This document shows positions 49,627 through 56,978 of a stretch of DNA of 64,000 nt, in pieces. Source of the stretch: Myxococcales bacterium (GTDB lineage: Bacteria > Myxococcota_A > Polyangia > Fen-1088); contig JAGTJU010000002.1 in assembly GCA_022184915.1 (NCBI GenBank), positions 744,001 through 808,000 of the forward strand, given 5' to 3'. A program made the position numbers and the translations under genes. The notes below the pieces were generated by a model. That model saw only the letters and a program-made list of their open reading frames with translations. It had not been told where the DNA came from and did not search any database. Position 1 is the stretch's first letter. Every line of letters begins with the position of its first letter.

Positions 49627-50127
49627 TCAGGGCCCGATCAAGCCGATGCCGAAGTTGAGGCCATCTTGGTTGCGCCTGACCCCGATGAGACGGGCAGCGC
49701 TTGGGTCCGTGAAGGGCAAGACGGTGCTTCCGTCGTAGTAGCCCCCGAGATCTCCGGGACCGATGACCCCATTGTCGTCGAGATCGACACCCACGAAGAC
49801 GCTGTACGCGTCGGCGGGCGCTAGCTCCTTGATGCGGTAGGAAATGGTGGAGGACGCCGCAGGCGCACGGGTTTCGGCGCTTTCATCGAAGATCCCCAGT
49901 GACCCGGGGCGGCCCGCGTTGAGCCCCAGCACCACGCGGGCTCCCTCTGGAAGGGGCGGCGCCACGGTGACGGTGCCGGTCACGGTGACGTAGCCGGTGA
50001 GGGCGGGCGTTCGGGGCGACAGGGTGACCTTGGTCTCCTGAGAGGCGTCTTCACCGCCACAGGCGGCGGCCAACGAAAGCCCCCCGAGGAGCACGAATCG
50101 CGCGAAGGCAACGAGGGAGGAGCGCAT
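49627..50127 (-). CDS. Small lipoprotein of unknown function
   Basis: A 166-residue lipoprotein; signal MRSSLVAFARFVLLGG ending SLAAAC (Cys23). The mature part is an all-beta domain with TGYVTVTGTVTVAPPLPEGARVVLGL early, DAYSVFVGVDLDDNGVIGPGDLGGYYDG in the middle, a Ca-binding-like acidic loop, and a Gly-rich end. This recalls small carbohydrate-binding or transthyretin-like folds, but I cannot name it. ATG 50127 lies 6 bases after a TATGCT box with no ribosome binding site. It is divergent from rsgA across 78 bases. Confidence 0.7.
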   Translation of the reverse strand: MRSSLVAFARFVLLGGLSLAAACGGEDASQETKVTLSPRTPALTGYVTVTGTVTVAPPLPEGARVVLGLNAGRPGSLGIFDESAETRAPAASSTISYRIKELAPADAYSVFVGVDLDDNGVIGPGDLGGYYDGSTVLPFTDPSAARLIGVRRNQDGLNFGIGLIGP

Positions 50128-50133
50128 TCCGGC

Positions 50134-50139
50134 AGCATA
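50134..50139 (-). promoter_or_regulatory. -10-like TATGCT box
   Basis: TATGCT on the minus strand ends 6 bases before ATG 50127. A divergent TATAGT box for rsgA lies 50 bases away. Confidence 0.4.
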
Positions 50140-50189
50140 CCGGGGGCCCGGGCCCGATTCCCGCATCGAACCTCGCGAAAGTGCCCTGC

Positions 50190-50195
50190 TATAGT
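50190..50195 (+). promoter_or_regulatory. -10-like TATAGT box for rsgA
   Basis: TATAGT ends 10 bases before GTG 50206. It overlaps an earlier in-frame GTG (50194), which therefore cannot be a start on transcripts from this promoter. Confidence 0.45.
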
Positions 50196-50205
50196 GGCCT
50201 GCTTC

Positions 50206-51255
50206 GTGAGCGTGCTCGATCAGCTCGGTTGGGGGCCGTTTTTCTCGGCTCAACTGCCAAATCTGAATCTCCCCGGACCCTCCGCCCCGGGGGAGGCGTC
50301 GGCCCGTACGGTCGCGGCCCGGGTCGTGGAAGAGCAGAAGCGCTATCACTTCGTGACGACGGCGCTGGGCACCCGCCTCGCGCGCATCGCAGGCAAGCTG
50401 AGGCATGCCGCCCGCAGCCGCGCCGACCTGCCCGCCGTGGGAGACTTCGTGCTGGTCGAGGAGCGCGCTTCGGACAACACGGCCACGATCACGCACGTGC
50501 TCGAGCGACGAACGAAGCTGTCGCGCAAGGAACCGGGCACGGATGACGAGCAGGTGCTGGCCGCCAACGTCGACGTGGCCTTGGTGGTGCACGGGCTCGA
50601 CGTCGAGCCCAACCACCGCAGGCTCGAACGCTTCCTGGCCACGGCCGCGCGCGGCGGCGTCAAGCCGATCGTGGTGCTGAGCAAGGCTGACCTGTGCGCG
50701 CCCACCGCCGTCGCGGAGGCCACGGCCGAGGTGCAGCAGCTGGCGCCCGGCACGACCGTCATGGCGCTCTCCGCCCGGCAGGGGCAGGGGCTTTCGGCCC
50801 TGTGGGATCACATGGGCCCCGGCACAACGGCTGTCGTGGTGGGCCCGTCGGGGGCGGGCAAGTCCACCTTGGTGAACCACCTTGCAGGTGCGGAGCTGGG
50901 GGCGGTCAGCGAGGTGCGGGAGTCCGACGCGAAGGGCAGGCACACGACCACCGCGCGCACCCTGTTCACGCTGCGCGACGGTACCTTGCTCATCGACACC
51001 CCGGGCATCCGCGAGATCGAGCCTTGGGATGCCGCCCCGGGTCTCGACGACGTGTTCGCGGACGTGGCGGGCGTGGCCACGGCCTGCCGCTTTCGCGATT
51101 GCACGCATGAACGCGAGCCCGGCTGCGCCGTACGGGAGGCGGTGGCCGAGGGGCGGCTCGTCGCCGAGCGGTACCAATCGTTTCAGAAGCTGCAGGCGGA
51201 GGCACGGGCTCAACGTGAGCGGCAATCCCCCTGGCTCAAGCCCAGACGCCCGTAA
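50206..51255 (+). CDS. rsgA: Ribosome small subunit-dependent GTPase A
   Basis: A 349-residue circularly permuted GTPase that matures the 30S ribosomal subunit. An OB-fold domain lies before residue about 110. The permuted G-motifs follow in order: G4 LSKADL, G5 ALSARQG, G1 VGPSGAGKSTL and G3 DTPGIRE. The C-terminal zinc site is CRFRDCTHEREPGCAV (Cys, Cys, His, Cys). The N-terminus from GTG 50206 (VSVLDQLGWGPFF) matches the usual RsgA opening, whereas GTG 50194 lies inside the TATAGT box. All motifs are intact. Confidence 0.95.
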   Translation: MSVLDQLGWGPFFSAQLPNLNLPGPSAPGEASARTVAARVVEEQKRYHFVTTALGTRLARIAGKLRHAARSRADLPAVGDFVLVEERASDNTATITHVLERRTKLSRKEPGTDDEQVLAANVDVALVVHGLDVEPNHRRLERFLATAARGGVKPIVVLSKADLCAPTAVAEATAEVQQLAPGTTVMALSARQGQGLSALWDHMGPGTTAVVVGPSGAGKSTLVNHLAGAELGAVSEVRESDAKGRHTTTARTLFTLRDGTLLIDTPGIREIEPWDAAPGLDDVFADVAGVATACRFRDCTHEREPGCAVREAVAEGRLVAERYQSFQKLQAEARAQRERQSPWLKPRRP

Positions 51256-51267
51256 AGCACGACAGAC

Positions 51268-52965
51268 CTAGATCTTGATCGGCGTCGTCGCGCGAGGGCC
51301 CTTGAAGAGACCATCGCCGTCCCGGTCCACGAAAAGCGGGCTCGTGACGGCGAACGCCGGCGTGCCCGGTGCTTGCCCGGGTCGGGGCGCACAGCGCGAA
51401 AGTCCGTACTGAACCACCGCATCCTCTTCTCCCGTGAGGTGCGGAGGCAGGGGGACCTGGCTGTCGGTTTCTACCGTGACGAACGCGTCCTGCCTATCGA
51501 GGGTGAGCGCTTCGTCGGTCGTGAAGTCGAGTGCTCGTCCCGCGCGGGCGAGATTCCAGGTTTTGACGGGGGTCCCGTTCACGAGCAAGCGAACCGTGTC
51601 CACGGGAACCCAGTTCGGCGCTTGCACGCGCACGCGCACGGGAACGGTGTCGTCCGTGTGCGTGACCAGCTGACCTTCCGAAGCCGTCCCGCTGCGCAAG
51701 GTAACAAAGGGCGCGGTGGAGGCAATCGTTCGGCGCGCGCGCAGGGCCTCGGCCAGTCGGGTCGGCATCGGGCTGTCGCTATCGCCATCGCCCAACCGCA
51801 CCCAGGTGCGCGGGTATCCAGGCACCATGGCGGACACGTAGTGGCTGTCGGAGCCGCCGACGGGCGCGGAGATGGCGTTGTACGAGAGCAAGGCCAGCCA
51901 GGTGTCCGTGGCGTCGCGCATACGGGTGCCGCAGGTCTGCCAGCCGTTCAAGACCTCGAAGGCATCGTAGCTTTGCGGACAGGGCGGCGGGGCTCCAAAA
52001 TCCTTGCGGGCCCAGCCGCCGCAAAAGCCCTCGTCCATGTAGGCCTGCCATCCGAGCCGCGGGTGGTTCGCGACCACCACGGGGCGCCCCTCGAGCGCTC
52101 TTAGGTCCTGAAAAAAAACCTCGAGGGGAAAGGGGCGAACGACGGGAGCGCCGCGGCCCGGCTTTCCGGGGTCGAGGGGCAAGGGAAACACCCCGAAGTG
52201 AGAGTTGGGCCCCGCTTGTTCGTTCCCTGTCACGACCTGGATCGGGTGTTGGCCTTTCCACAGCTTGGCGACGACGGGAGCGAGATCCACCAGCACGCCG
52301 TGGTTGGTCGAGACAAGCACGTCGAGGCCGTTGACCGCCGCCACCTTGAGCTGTTGCTCGGCATTGGCGTGGGCATCGGGAGACTCGGGGGCGTTGTGCA
52401 CATGCACATCTGCCGAAACGTATCCGGTGGTGTCCACCGTGCGAACGAGCGTGGCGTCGAGGGTGACGCGGCCCTTGCCTTCCCGCAGATCGACCGTGTA
52501 GGTGGCCGTGTCGTACGTGGCGCCGCGGCTGACGATAACCTCGTAGATGCCGGGGACGAGCTCGCTCTGCACGGGCGTTTGTCCTCCCACGTCCAAGTGC
52601 GACCAGGGGGCGCCTACGGGAATCGTGGCCTCCCCCCGCCAGACCGCCATGCCGTGCCGAAACGCCAACAGCCCCGCCTCGGGGTCGAGCTCCACCGCCG
52701 AACGTCCCTGGGCCCACCCCGGCAAATCGGCAAAGTTGCCGAACGCCACCATCTGCTTGTCCGCACCCCGGAAGCTGACGAGCCCAGGCATGAGCGTGCG
52801 CGTGGTGCCGTCGAAGATGCGCACATGCAGCCGCGTGCCGCTGGCCTGCGCGGAGGCAAAAGGCCCGGAGGTCTTGGCGGCGGAGGGCCAGTAGGCCCAT
52901 GTCGCCGCGGAAGCCACCAACAGGCCACTGCCAAGGAGTGCATAGAGCAGACGACGTCGGGGCAT
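51268..52965 (-). CDS. CehA/McbA-family PHP metallohydrolase, exported
   Basis: A 565-residue exported protein. Residues about 4-25 form a hydrophobic signal or anchor (LLYALLGSGLLVASAATWAYW). Residues about 45-175 are beta-rich (LHVRIFDGTTRTLMPGLVSFR, GIYEVIVSRGATYDT). The PHP-like hydrolase core begins YVSADVHVHNAPESPDAHA, where DVHVH provides metal ligands, and continues with LVSTNHG, VVTGNEQAG, VVVANHPRLGW and PVGGSDSHYVS. This is the His/Asp set of CehA/McbA-type phosphoester or carbamate hydrolases. The substrate is unknown. The C-terminal 100 residues form another beta domain. ATG 52965 is chosen for the signal peptide; an ATG or other start further upstream would bury it. It is 123 bases after the multi-CxnCH gene. 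Confidence 0.82.
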   Translation of the reverse strand: MPRRRLLYALLGSGLLVASAATWAYWPSAAKTSGPFASAQASGTRLHVRIFDGTTRTLMPGLVSFRGADKQMVAFGNFADLPGWAQGRSAVELDPEAGLLAFRHGMAVWRGEATIPVGAPWSHLDVGGQTPVQSELVPGIYEVIVSRGATYDTATYTVDLREGKGRVTLDATLVRTVDTTGYVSADVHVHNAPESPDAHANAEQQLKVAAVNGLDVLVSTNHGVLVDLAPVVAKLWKGQHPIQVVTGNEQAGPNSHFGVFPLPLDPGKPGRGAPVVRPFPLEVFFQDLRALEGRPVVVANHPRLGWQAYMDEGFCGGWARKDFGAPPPCPQSYDAFEVLNGWQTCGTRMRDATDTWLALLSYNAISAPVGGSDSHYVSAMVPGYPRTWVRLGDGDSDSPMPTRLAEALRARRTIASTAPFVTLRSGTASEGQLVTHTDDTVPVRVRVQAPNWVPVDTVRLLVNGTPVKTWNLARAGRALDFTTDEALTLDRQDAFVTVETDSQVPLPPHLTGEEDAVVQYGLSRCAPRPGQAPGTPAFAVTSPLFVDRDGDGLFKGPRATTPIKI

Positions 52966-53088
52966 GTGGGGGCAAAGGTCGTAAAGGCGCCCAGAATGCC
53001 ATCGCATCCAGCGCCTTCGCCAAGGTTCTGCCCTGAGCGGGGGCGCTCCGCAAGCGGCCAACGAGAACGCCTTGGTGACAACTCGTTG

Positions 53089-56049
53089 TCAGCGCAGCGG
53101 CTTGGCGGCTTTGTCGCGCGAAAGTGACACGGAGGCGCCGGTCAGCGCATCGACGCTCACCGCCACATCCAGCTCCCGGCCGCTGATCGAGCCGTGACAG
53201 CCGCCACAAACCGCATCGAAGAGCTGGCGAGGCACGCCGGGGGTGATCACCTCGCCCGCGCCCATCTGGTGCTCCTCGCGCATCGTGAACACGGGTTGGC
53301 CGTCGCCATCGACGAGCTCGAGAATCAGCGGCTTTCCTGCGGGCAGCTCGACCTTGAGGGAACGATCGCTCTCGAGGGCCGCGCTGCCGAGCAGCTTGCG
53401 ATCCGTGTAGACCCGCTGGGATCCCAGAAGGGCCGCGGGATCCGGGGCGGCCGAGGGGGGCGGAAGCACTTCGTAGACCCTCAACGCACGCGCTTTGTCG
53501 AAGGGAGCCAGGTTGCGCCCCCGACGCAGGTTTGCGTCGAGCAAGGTGGCGAGCATGGGCACGTCCGGAAGGTGCATGACGCCTTGGGGCGACTGGGGGT
53601 CGTGATAGCCCCCGAACACCAGCTGCGGAACGTTGCGGAAGAGGTGGCGCCCGGCGCGCGCGTAGCCTAGGGCGGCTTCCACCAGACTCTGCGTCTCACC
53701 CGACAAGAGCAGCCTCCGGGTGCGCGTGATGGGATCGACGGCCACGAGATCGTAGCGGGGAACGTCCATGGCGGGGGTGCGAACGTTCGCGGCGAAAGAC
53801 GCGAGGATCTCGCCGTTGGGCGTGGGATGGGGCGAGCGATAAACACCGCTTCCTCCGTCCCGCCCTGTTGCGCTCGGATCGGCAAGCTCGAGCGCGCGAA
53901 GGAAGGTGACCTCACTTCGTCCCTCCTCGAAGGTGCCTATCGAGCGGTTGAAGATCCCCAGCGCGCCCCCGCTTCCCCGGGCGTTCGTGTTCGAGAGAAT
54001 CAGCAGGAAGTTGCGGTCGAGATCTTCGCGGATCTCGGTGGCCTGATCGAAGCCCACCGAGGGGAACACCTGGCCGAAGGTGTCGTCGGAGTCCTTGCGC
54101 TGGGCGAGCAGCGGATGGTAGTCGCTGAGGTCCCAGTTGATACGCCGGCCCGCCAACTGATAGAGTTCGGGTGTGGCCTTTTCCGTGGTGAAGGCGATCT
54201 GGCCGTTGCCCATGAACGACGGGGCAAGCTCTGCATTCGAAAGCGTGGTCATGCGTTCGATGGTGCCGAAGTTCAAGTCCGGGCCCACGCGGTAAAGATC
54301 GGCGTTCGGGAGCAGCCGTTTCAGGGTCAAGGTGCCCGCACGGGTCGACGCGAACACCAGGGCCCCGTTGGGAGCGAAGAGCGGATCGAAGTTGTGAACC
54401 CGCACATCCCCCAGCTTGCGGCCCGCGTCGGTCGTGAGCCGCGCACAGGTACCCGCCCCCACGTCGAGCAGCCACAGGTCGAGGCCTTCGTCTGCGCCCG
54501 CCCGCACGGCGAAGACGAGCTTGGTGGCATCGTAACTCCACTCGGGACCTCGTACGTCGAGATCCGCACGACCGGCGAGCCCCGCGCACGTTTGAAGGCC
54601 GCTTCTCGTGTTCTCGATCGCCTCGATGCGGCCCCCCGGACCGATGAGAGCGTCGGCCAGCTTGAGATCGGCGCCGCCTCGCCACGTGTCGAACTCCACG
54701 GGTGAGTCCCCGTCGGCCGGACGGGCCACGAAGGCGAGTGGAATGCGATCGCCAGGGCGCAGGGCCGACACGGAGGTCGCATGATCGCGTCGTTCCAGCC
54801 GGTGCCACTCGGCGAGCGTGCACAGGGCGCTTGCCGTGGTGGGATCGTAGGGCGTGGGGCAGGGATCTGTCGAGTCTTCGCTCGGGCTTTCGAGCAAGGC
54901 ACCGCCGCGATGAGCGATCCCACCGCGCGAAAGAAAGAGGTTCTTCCGCACGAGCCGGGACATCCGCACGTCGGGGGTCTCGAGGGCCATGAACTCGCGG
55001 AGCGAGGTCTCGTAATTGCGTCGTACCGCAAAGCTCGACACGAAACCGAGGGCCCCCGGGCGCAAGCGGAAGTCGTTGAAGCCGTTGGGGCTGTGGCAGC
55101 CCTCGAGCGAGCAGCCGCGGCGAATCAGCACGGGCATCACGCGCTCGGCGAAAAACGTCTCACCGGCGGACCGGGACGCCACCGCGGGCGGCTCGCTTTG
55201 AACGGCCGTCGCGAAGGCCCGCAGGCGGGTCCAGCCCTCGTCGCTCGTGGAGCTGAAAAAGGCCCCACCTGTGTGGCTCACGCCCCCCGCCCGTGGATCG
55301 AGGGGCCGCTGCAAGAGCTCACTCTGCTCCACGGCCACACCAGCTGGCGATACGAAGCTCGCGACCCGGAGGAAATTGAAGTCCCTCTCGGCGTCGGTGT
55401 CGCCACAGGTGACGTAGAAGTCCGACTGGGCAGAGCCATGGCAGGTCGAGAAGGCACAGGACTCGCGGAGCAAGGGCGCAACGTTGGCCACGTAGGCCTG
55501 GTAGGCGGCGCTGGACCGGTTGACCGGGGGGCGTGTTTCGTCGGCAGGAACGGTGGTGTTGCATCCTCCGGCGCCCCGCGGCCGCTCGCGTCCCTCGGGC
55601 AGCCCCGTGCGGGTGGCGCCGTTGGCCAGCCACCGCTTGATGAGCTCGAACGCGTCCGAGTTGCGAACGAGGGGCTTGCCACCCGCGTGACGAATTTCGC
55701 TGGTGTAAAGCTGTCCGGCGTAAGGAATGAACGTGGACTCTTCCGGTATCGACTTGAGCAGGAGCAGCGGCTCGGGGAACGCCCCGTAGGTGCGCAGGAC
55801 GTCCGGCCGGCGCACGGCTGCCTCGTACGACGACAGATCCAGGTTGCCGAGGGCCGCGCCCGTGGTGGGGTCGACCTTGTGGCAAGGCGACGTGTTGCCC
55901 ACGCAGAACCCGTCGAAGATGGGCTGGATCTGCGTGTCGTAGAAGCGGTTCTCGGGAACCTTTGCGCGCTCGCAGCCGAAGGCCGTGCCCGCGAGGACCA
56001 GCACGAAGAGGGCGCGCGCAAGCCGCATGCTCGAGGTCACGTCGCTCAT
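53089..56049 (-). CDS. Propeller lipoprotein with four CxnCH heme-like motifs
   Basis: A 986-residue lipoprotein (signal ending AGTAFGC, Cys26). The N-terminal third holds three widely spaced motifs: CX6CH at C49-H57 (FCVGNTSPCHK), CX4CH at C198-H204 (SCAFSTCHG) and CX4CH at C313-H319 (GCSLEGCHS). The central part (about 470-850) is a TolB/WD40-like propeller (GPEWSYDATKLVFAVRAGADEGLDLWLLD, HNFDPLFAPNGALVFASTRAG). A canonical CXXCH sits at C948-H952 (VCGGCHGS). It may therefore be a multiheme c-type or heme-like electron carrier; the wider spacings are unusual but known in other cytochromes. It is the last gene of an operon with the HEAT and HzsA-related genes, 59 bases after the HEAT gene. 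Confidence 0.8.
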   Translation of the reverse strand: MSDVTSSMRLARALFVLVLAGTAFGCERAKVPENRFYDTQIQPIFDGFCVGNTSPCHKVDPTTGAALGNLDLSSYEAAVRRPDVLRTYGAFPEPLLLLKSIPEESTFIPYAGQLYTSEIRHAGGKPLVRNSDAFELIKRWLANGATRTGLPEGRERPRGAGGCNTTVPADETRPPVNRSSAAYQAYVANVAPLLRESCAFSTCHGSAQSDFYVTCGDTDAERDFNFLRVASFVSPAGVAVEQSELLQRPLDPRAGGVSHTGGAFFSSTSDEGWTRLRAFATAVQSEPPAVASRSAGETFFAERVMPVLIRRGCSLEGCHSPNGFNDFRLRPGALGFVSSFAVRRNYETSLREFMALETPDVRMSRLVRKNLFLSRGGIAHRGGALLESPSEDSTDPCPTPYDPTTASALCTLAEWHRLERRDHATSVSALRPGDRIPLAFVARPADGDSPVEFDTWRGGADLKLADALIGPGGRIEAIENTRSGLQTCAGLAGRADLDVRGPEWSYDATKLVFAVRAGADEGLDLWLLDVGAGTCARLTTDAGRKLGDVRVHNFDPLFAPNGALVFASTRAGTLTLKRLLPNADLYRVGPDLNFGTIERMTTLSNAELAPSFMGNGQIAFTTEKATPELYQLAGRRINWDLSDYHPLLAQRKDSDDTFGQVFPSVGFDQATEIREDLDRNFLLILSNTNARGSGGALGIFNRSIGTFEEGRSEVTFLRALELADPSATGRDGGSGVYRSPHPTPNGEILASFAANVRTPAMDVPRYDLVAVDPITRTRRLLLSGETQSLVEAALGYARAGRHLFRNVPQLVFGGYHDPQSPQGVMHLPDVPMLATLLDANLRRGRNLAPFDKARALRVYEVLPPPSAAPDPAALLGSQRVYTDRKLLGSAALESDRSLKVELPAGKPLILELVDGDGQPVFTMREEHQMGAGEVITPGVPRQLFDAVCGGCHGSISGRELDVAVSVDALTGASVSLSRDKAAKPLR

Positions 56050-56108
56050 GGTATTCGGGAGGAGCTTCGCTTGGCTGAAGGTACCCGTTGACCTTGCGCA
56101 GGGGAACG

Positions 56109-56975
56109 TCAGGGGGCGAGCTTGCCAAGGGCCGCGTTGGCGAGCGACCGTACGAAAGGATCGGGATCCGACGAAGCGCTTCTCTGCAAAGCGGGGCCCG
56201 CGGTCACCGCCGGGGCGCGGATCTCACCCAACGCCCAGGCCGCCTTCTTGCGCACGACGGGGCTGGGATCGTTGCCGAGCAGGTGAACGAGTGTGCTCAC
56301 CACGTCGTTGGCCACGGGGCTCGAAGCGGCGGCGGTACGGGTCGAGGCCACCGTCTCGATGGCGGCCACGCGGACCTCGAGCGCGGCGTCACCGAGCCCA
56401 CTCACGGCGGCTCCGGGATCCTGGAAGCCGCGCAGTTGTCGCATCGCTTCGAGCGCGGCGGCGCGTACGGGCGCCTCGGCCGCGTCCCGCGCCGTCACGA
56501 GCGCGCCCAGGCCGTCCAGATCGCCGATGGCGCCGAGCGCGTGGGCCATGGCAGCCCGGGCTTCGGCGTCGAAGATCGGGTTGTTCAAGGCGGCACCGAG
56601 CGGCGTGATGCTTTTCCACGCCCGCATCTCCCCAAGCACGTCGGCCGCGTTGCGGGCACGCCGAGAGTCGGGTTGCGACAGGCGCGTCACCATCTCCAAA
56701 GACAGTTCGGGGCGCAGCCCACGGCGGGCAAGCCACCAAGCGGCCACGCGGCGCACCCGGGCGTCTTCGTGGTCCACGAGGGGGCGCACGAGCTGCAGAC
56801 AGGCGTGACACACCAGCACCTCAGCCCGCTCGAGCTCGGCCTCGATCGCCTCCACGGAGCCCGAACGGATCGCGCCGGCGATCGTGCCGGCCGTGGCGCC
56901 CCGGCCCGCCTGGGCGGGCGCCGCACGCAGGAGAAGCAGGGTCAGGAACACTCCCAAGAAGCCGGTACGTGCCAT
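56109..56975 (-). CDS. Exported HEAT-repeat protein
   Basis: A 288-residue periplasmic-type protein with a signal ending APAQA (about residue 22). It then has PBS/HEAT-like helical repeats over its length (LVRPLVDHEDARVRRVAAWWLARRG, RNAADVLGEMRAWKSITPLGAAL, AEAPVRAAALEAMRQLRG, NDPSPVVRKKAAWALGEIRAP). One CxxC pair (VCHAC, near residues 55-59) has no His after it. Such solenoids serve as scaffolds, and this one probably links the two heme-like propeller proteins encoded on either side. ATG 56975 lies 3 bases after the stop of the HzsA-related gene. Confidence 0.8.
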   Translation of the reverse strand: MARTGFLGVFLTLLLLRAAPAQAGRGATAGTIAGAIRSGSVEAIEAELERAEVLVCHACLQLVRPLVDHEDARVRRVAAWWLARRGLRPELSLEMVTRLSQPDSRRARNAADVLGEMRAWKSITPLGAALNNPIFDAEARAAMAHALGAIGDLDGLGALVTARDAAEAPVRAAALEAMRQLRGFQDPGAAVSGLGDAALEVRVAAIETVASTRTAAASSPVANDVVSTLVHLLGNDPSPVVRKKAAWALGEIRAPAVTAGPALQRSASSDPDPFVRSLANAALGKLAP

Positions 56976-56978
56976 GGC

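Noticed and set aside
50194-50205. GTG 50194 as the rsgA start
   Set aside because: The GTG is inside a TATAGT box and adds residues not typical of RsgA; GTG 50206 gives the usual N-terminus.
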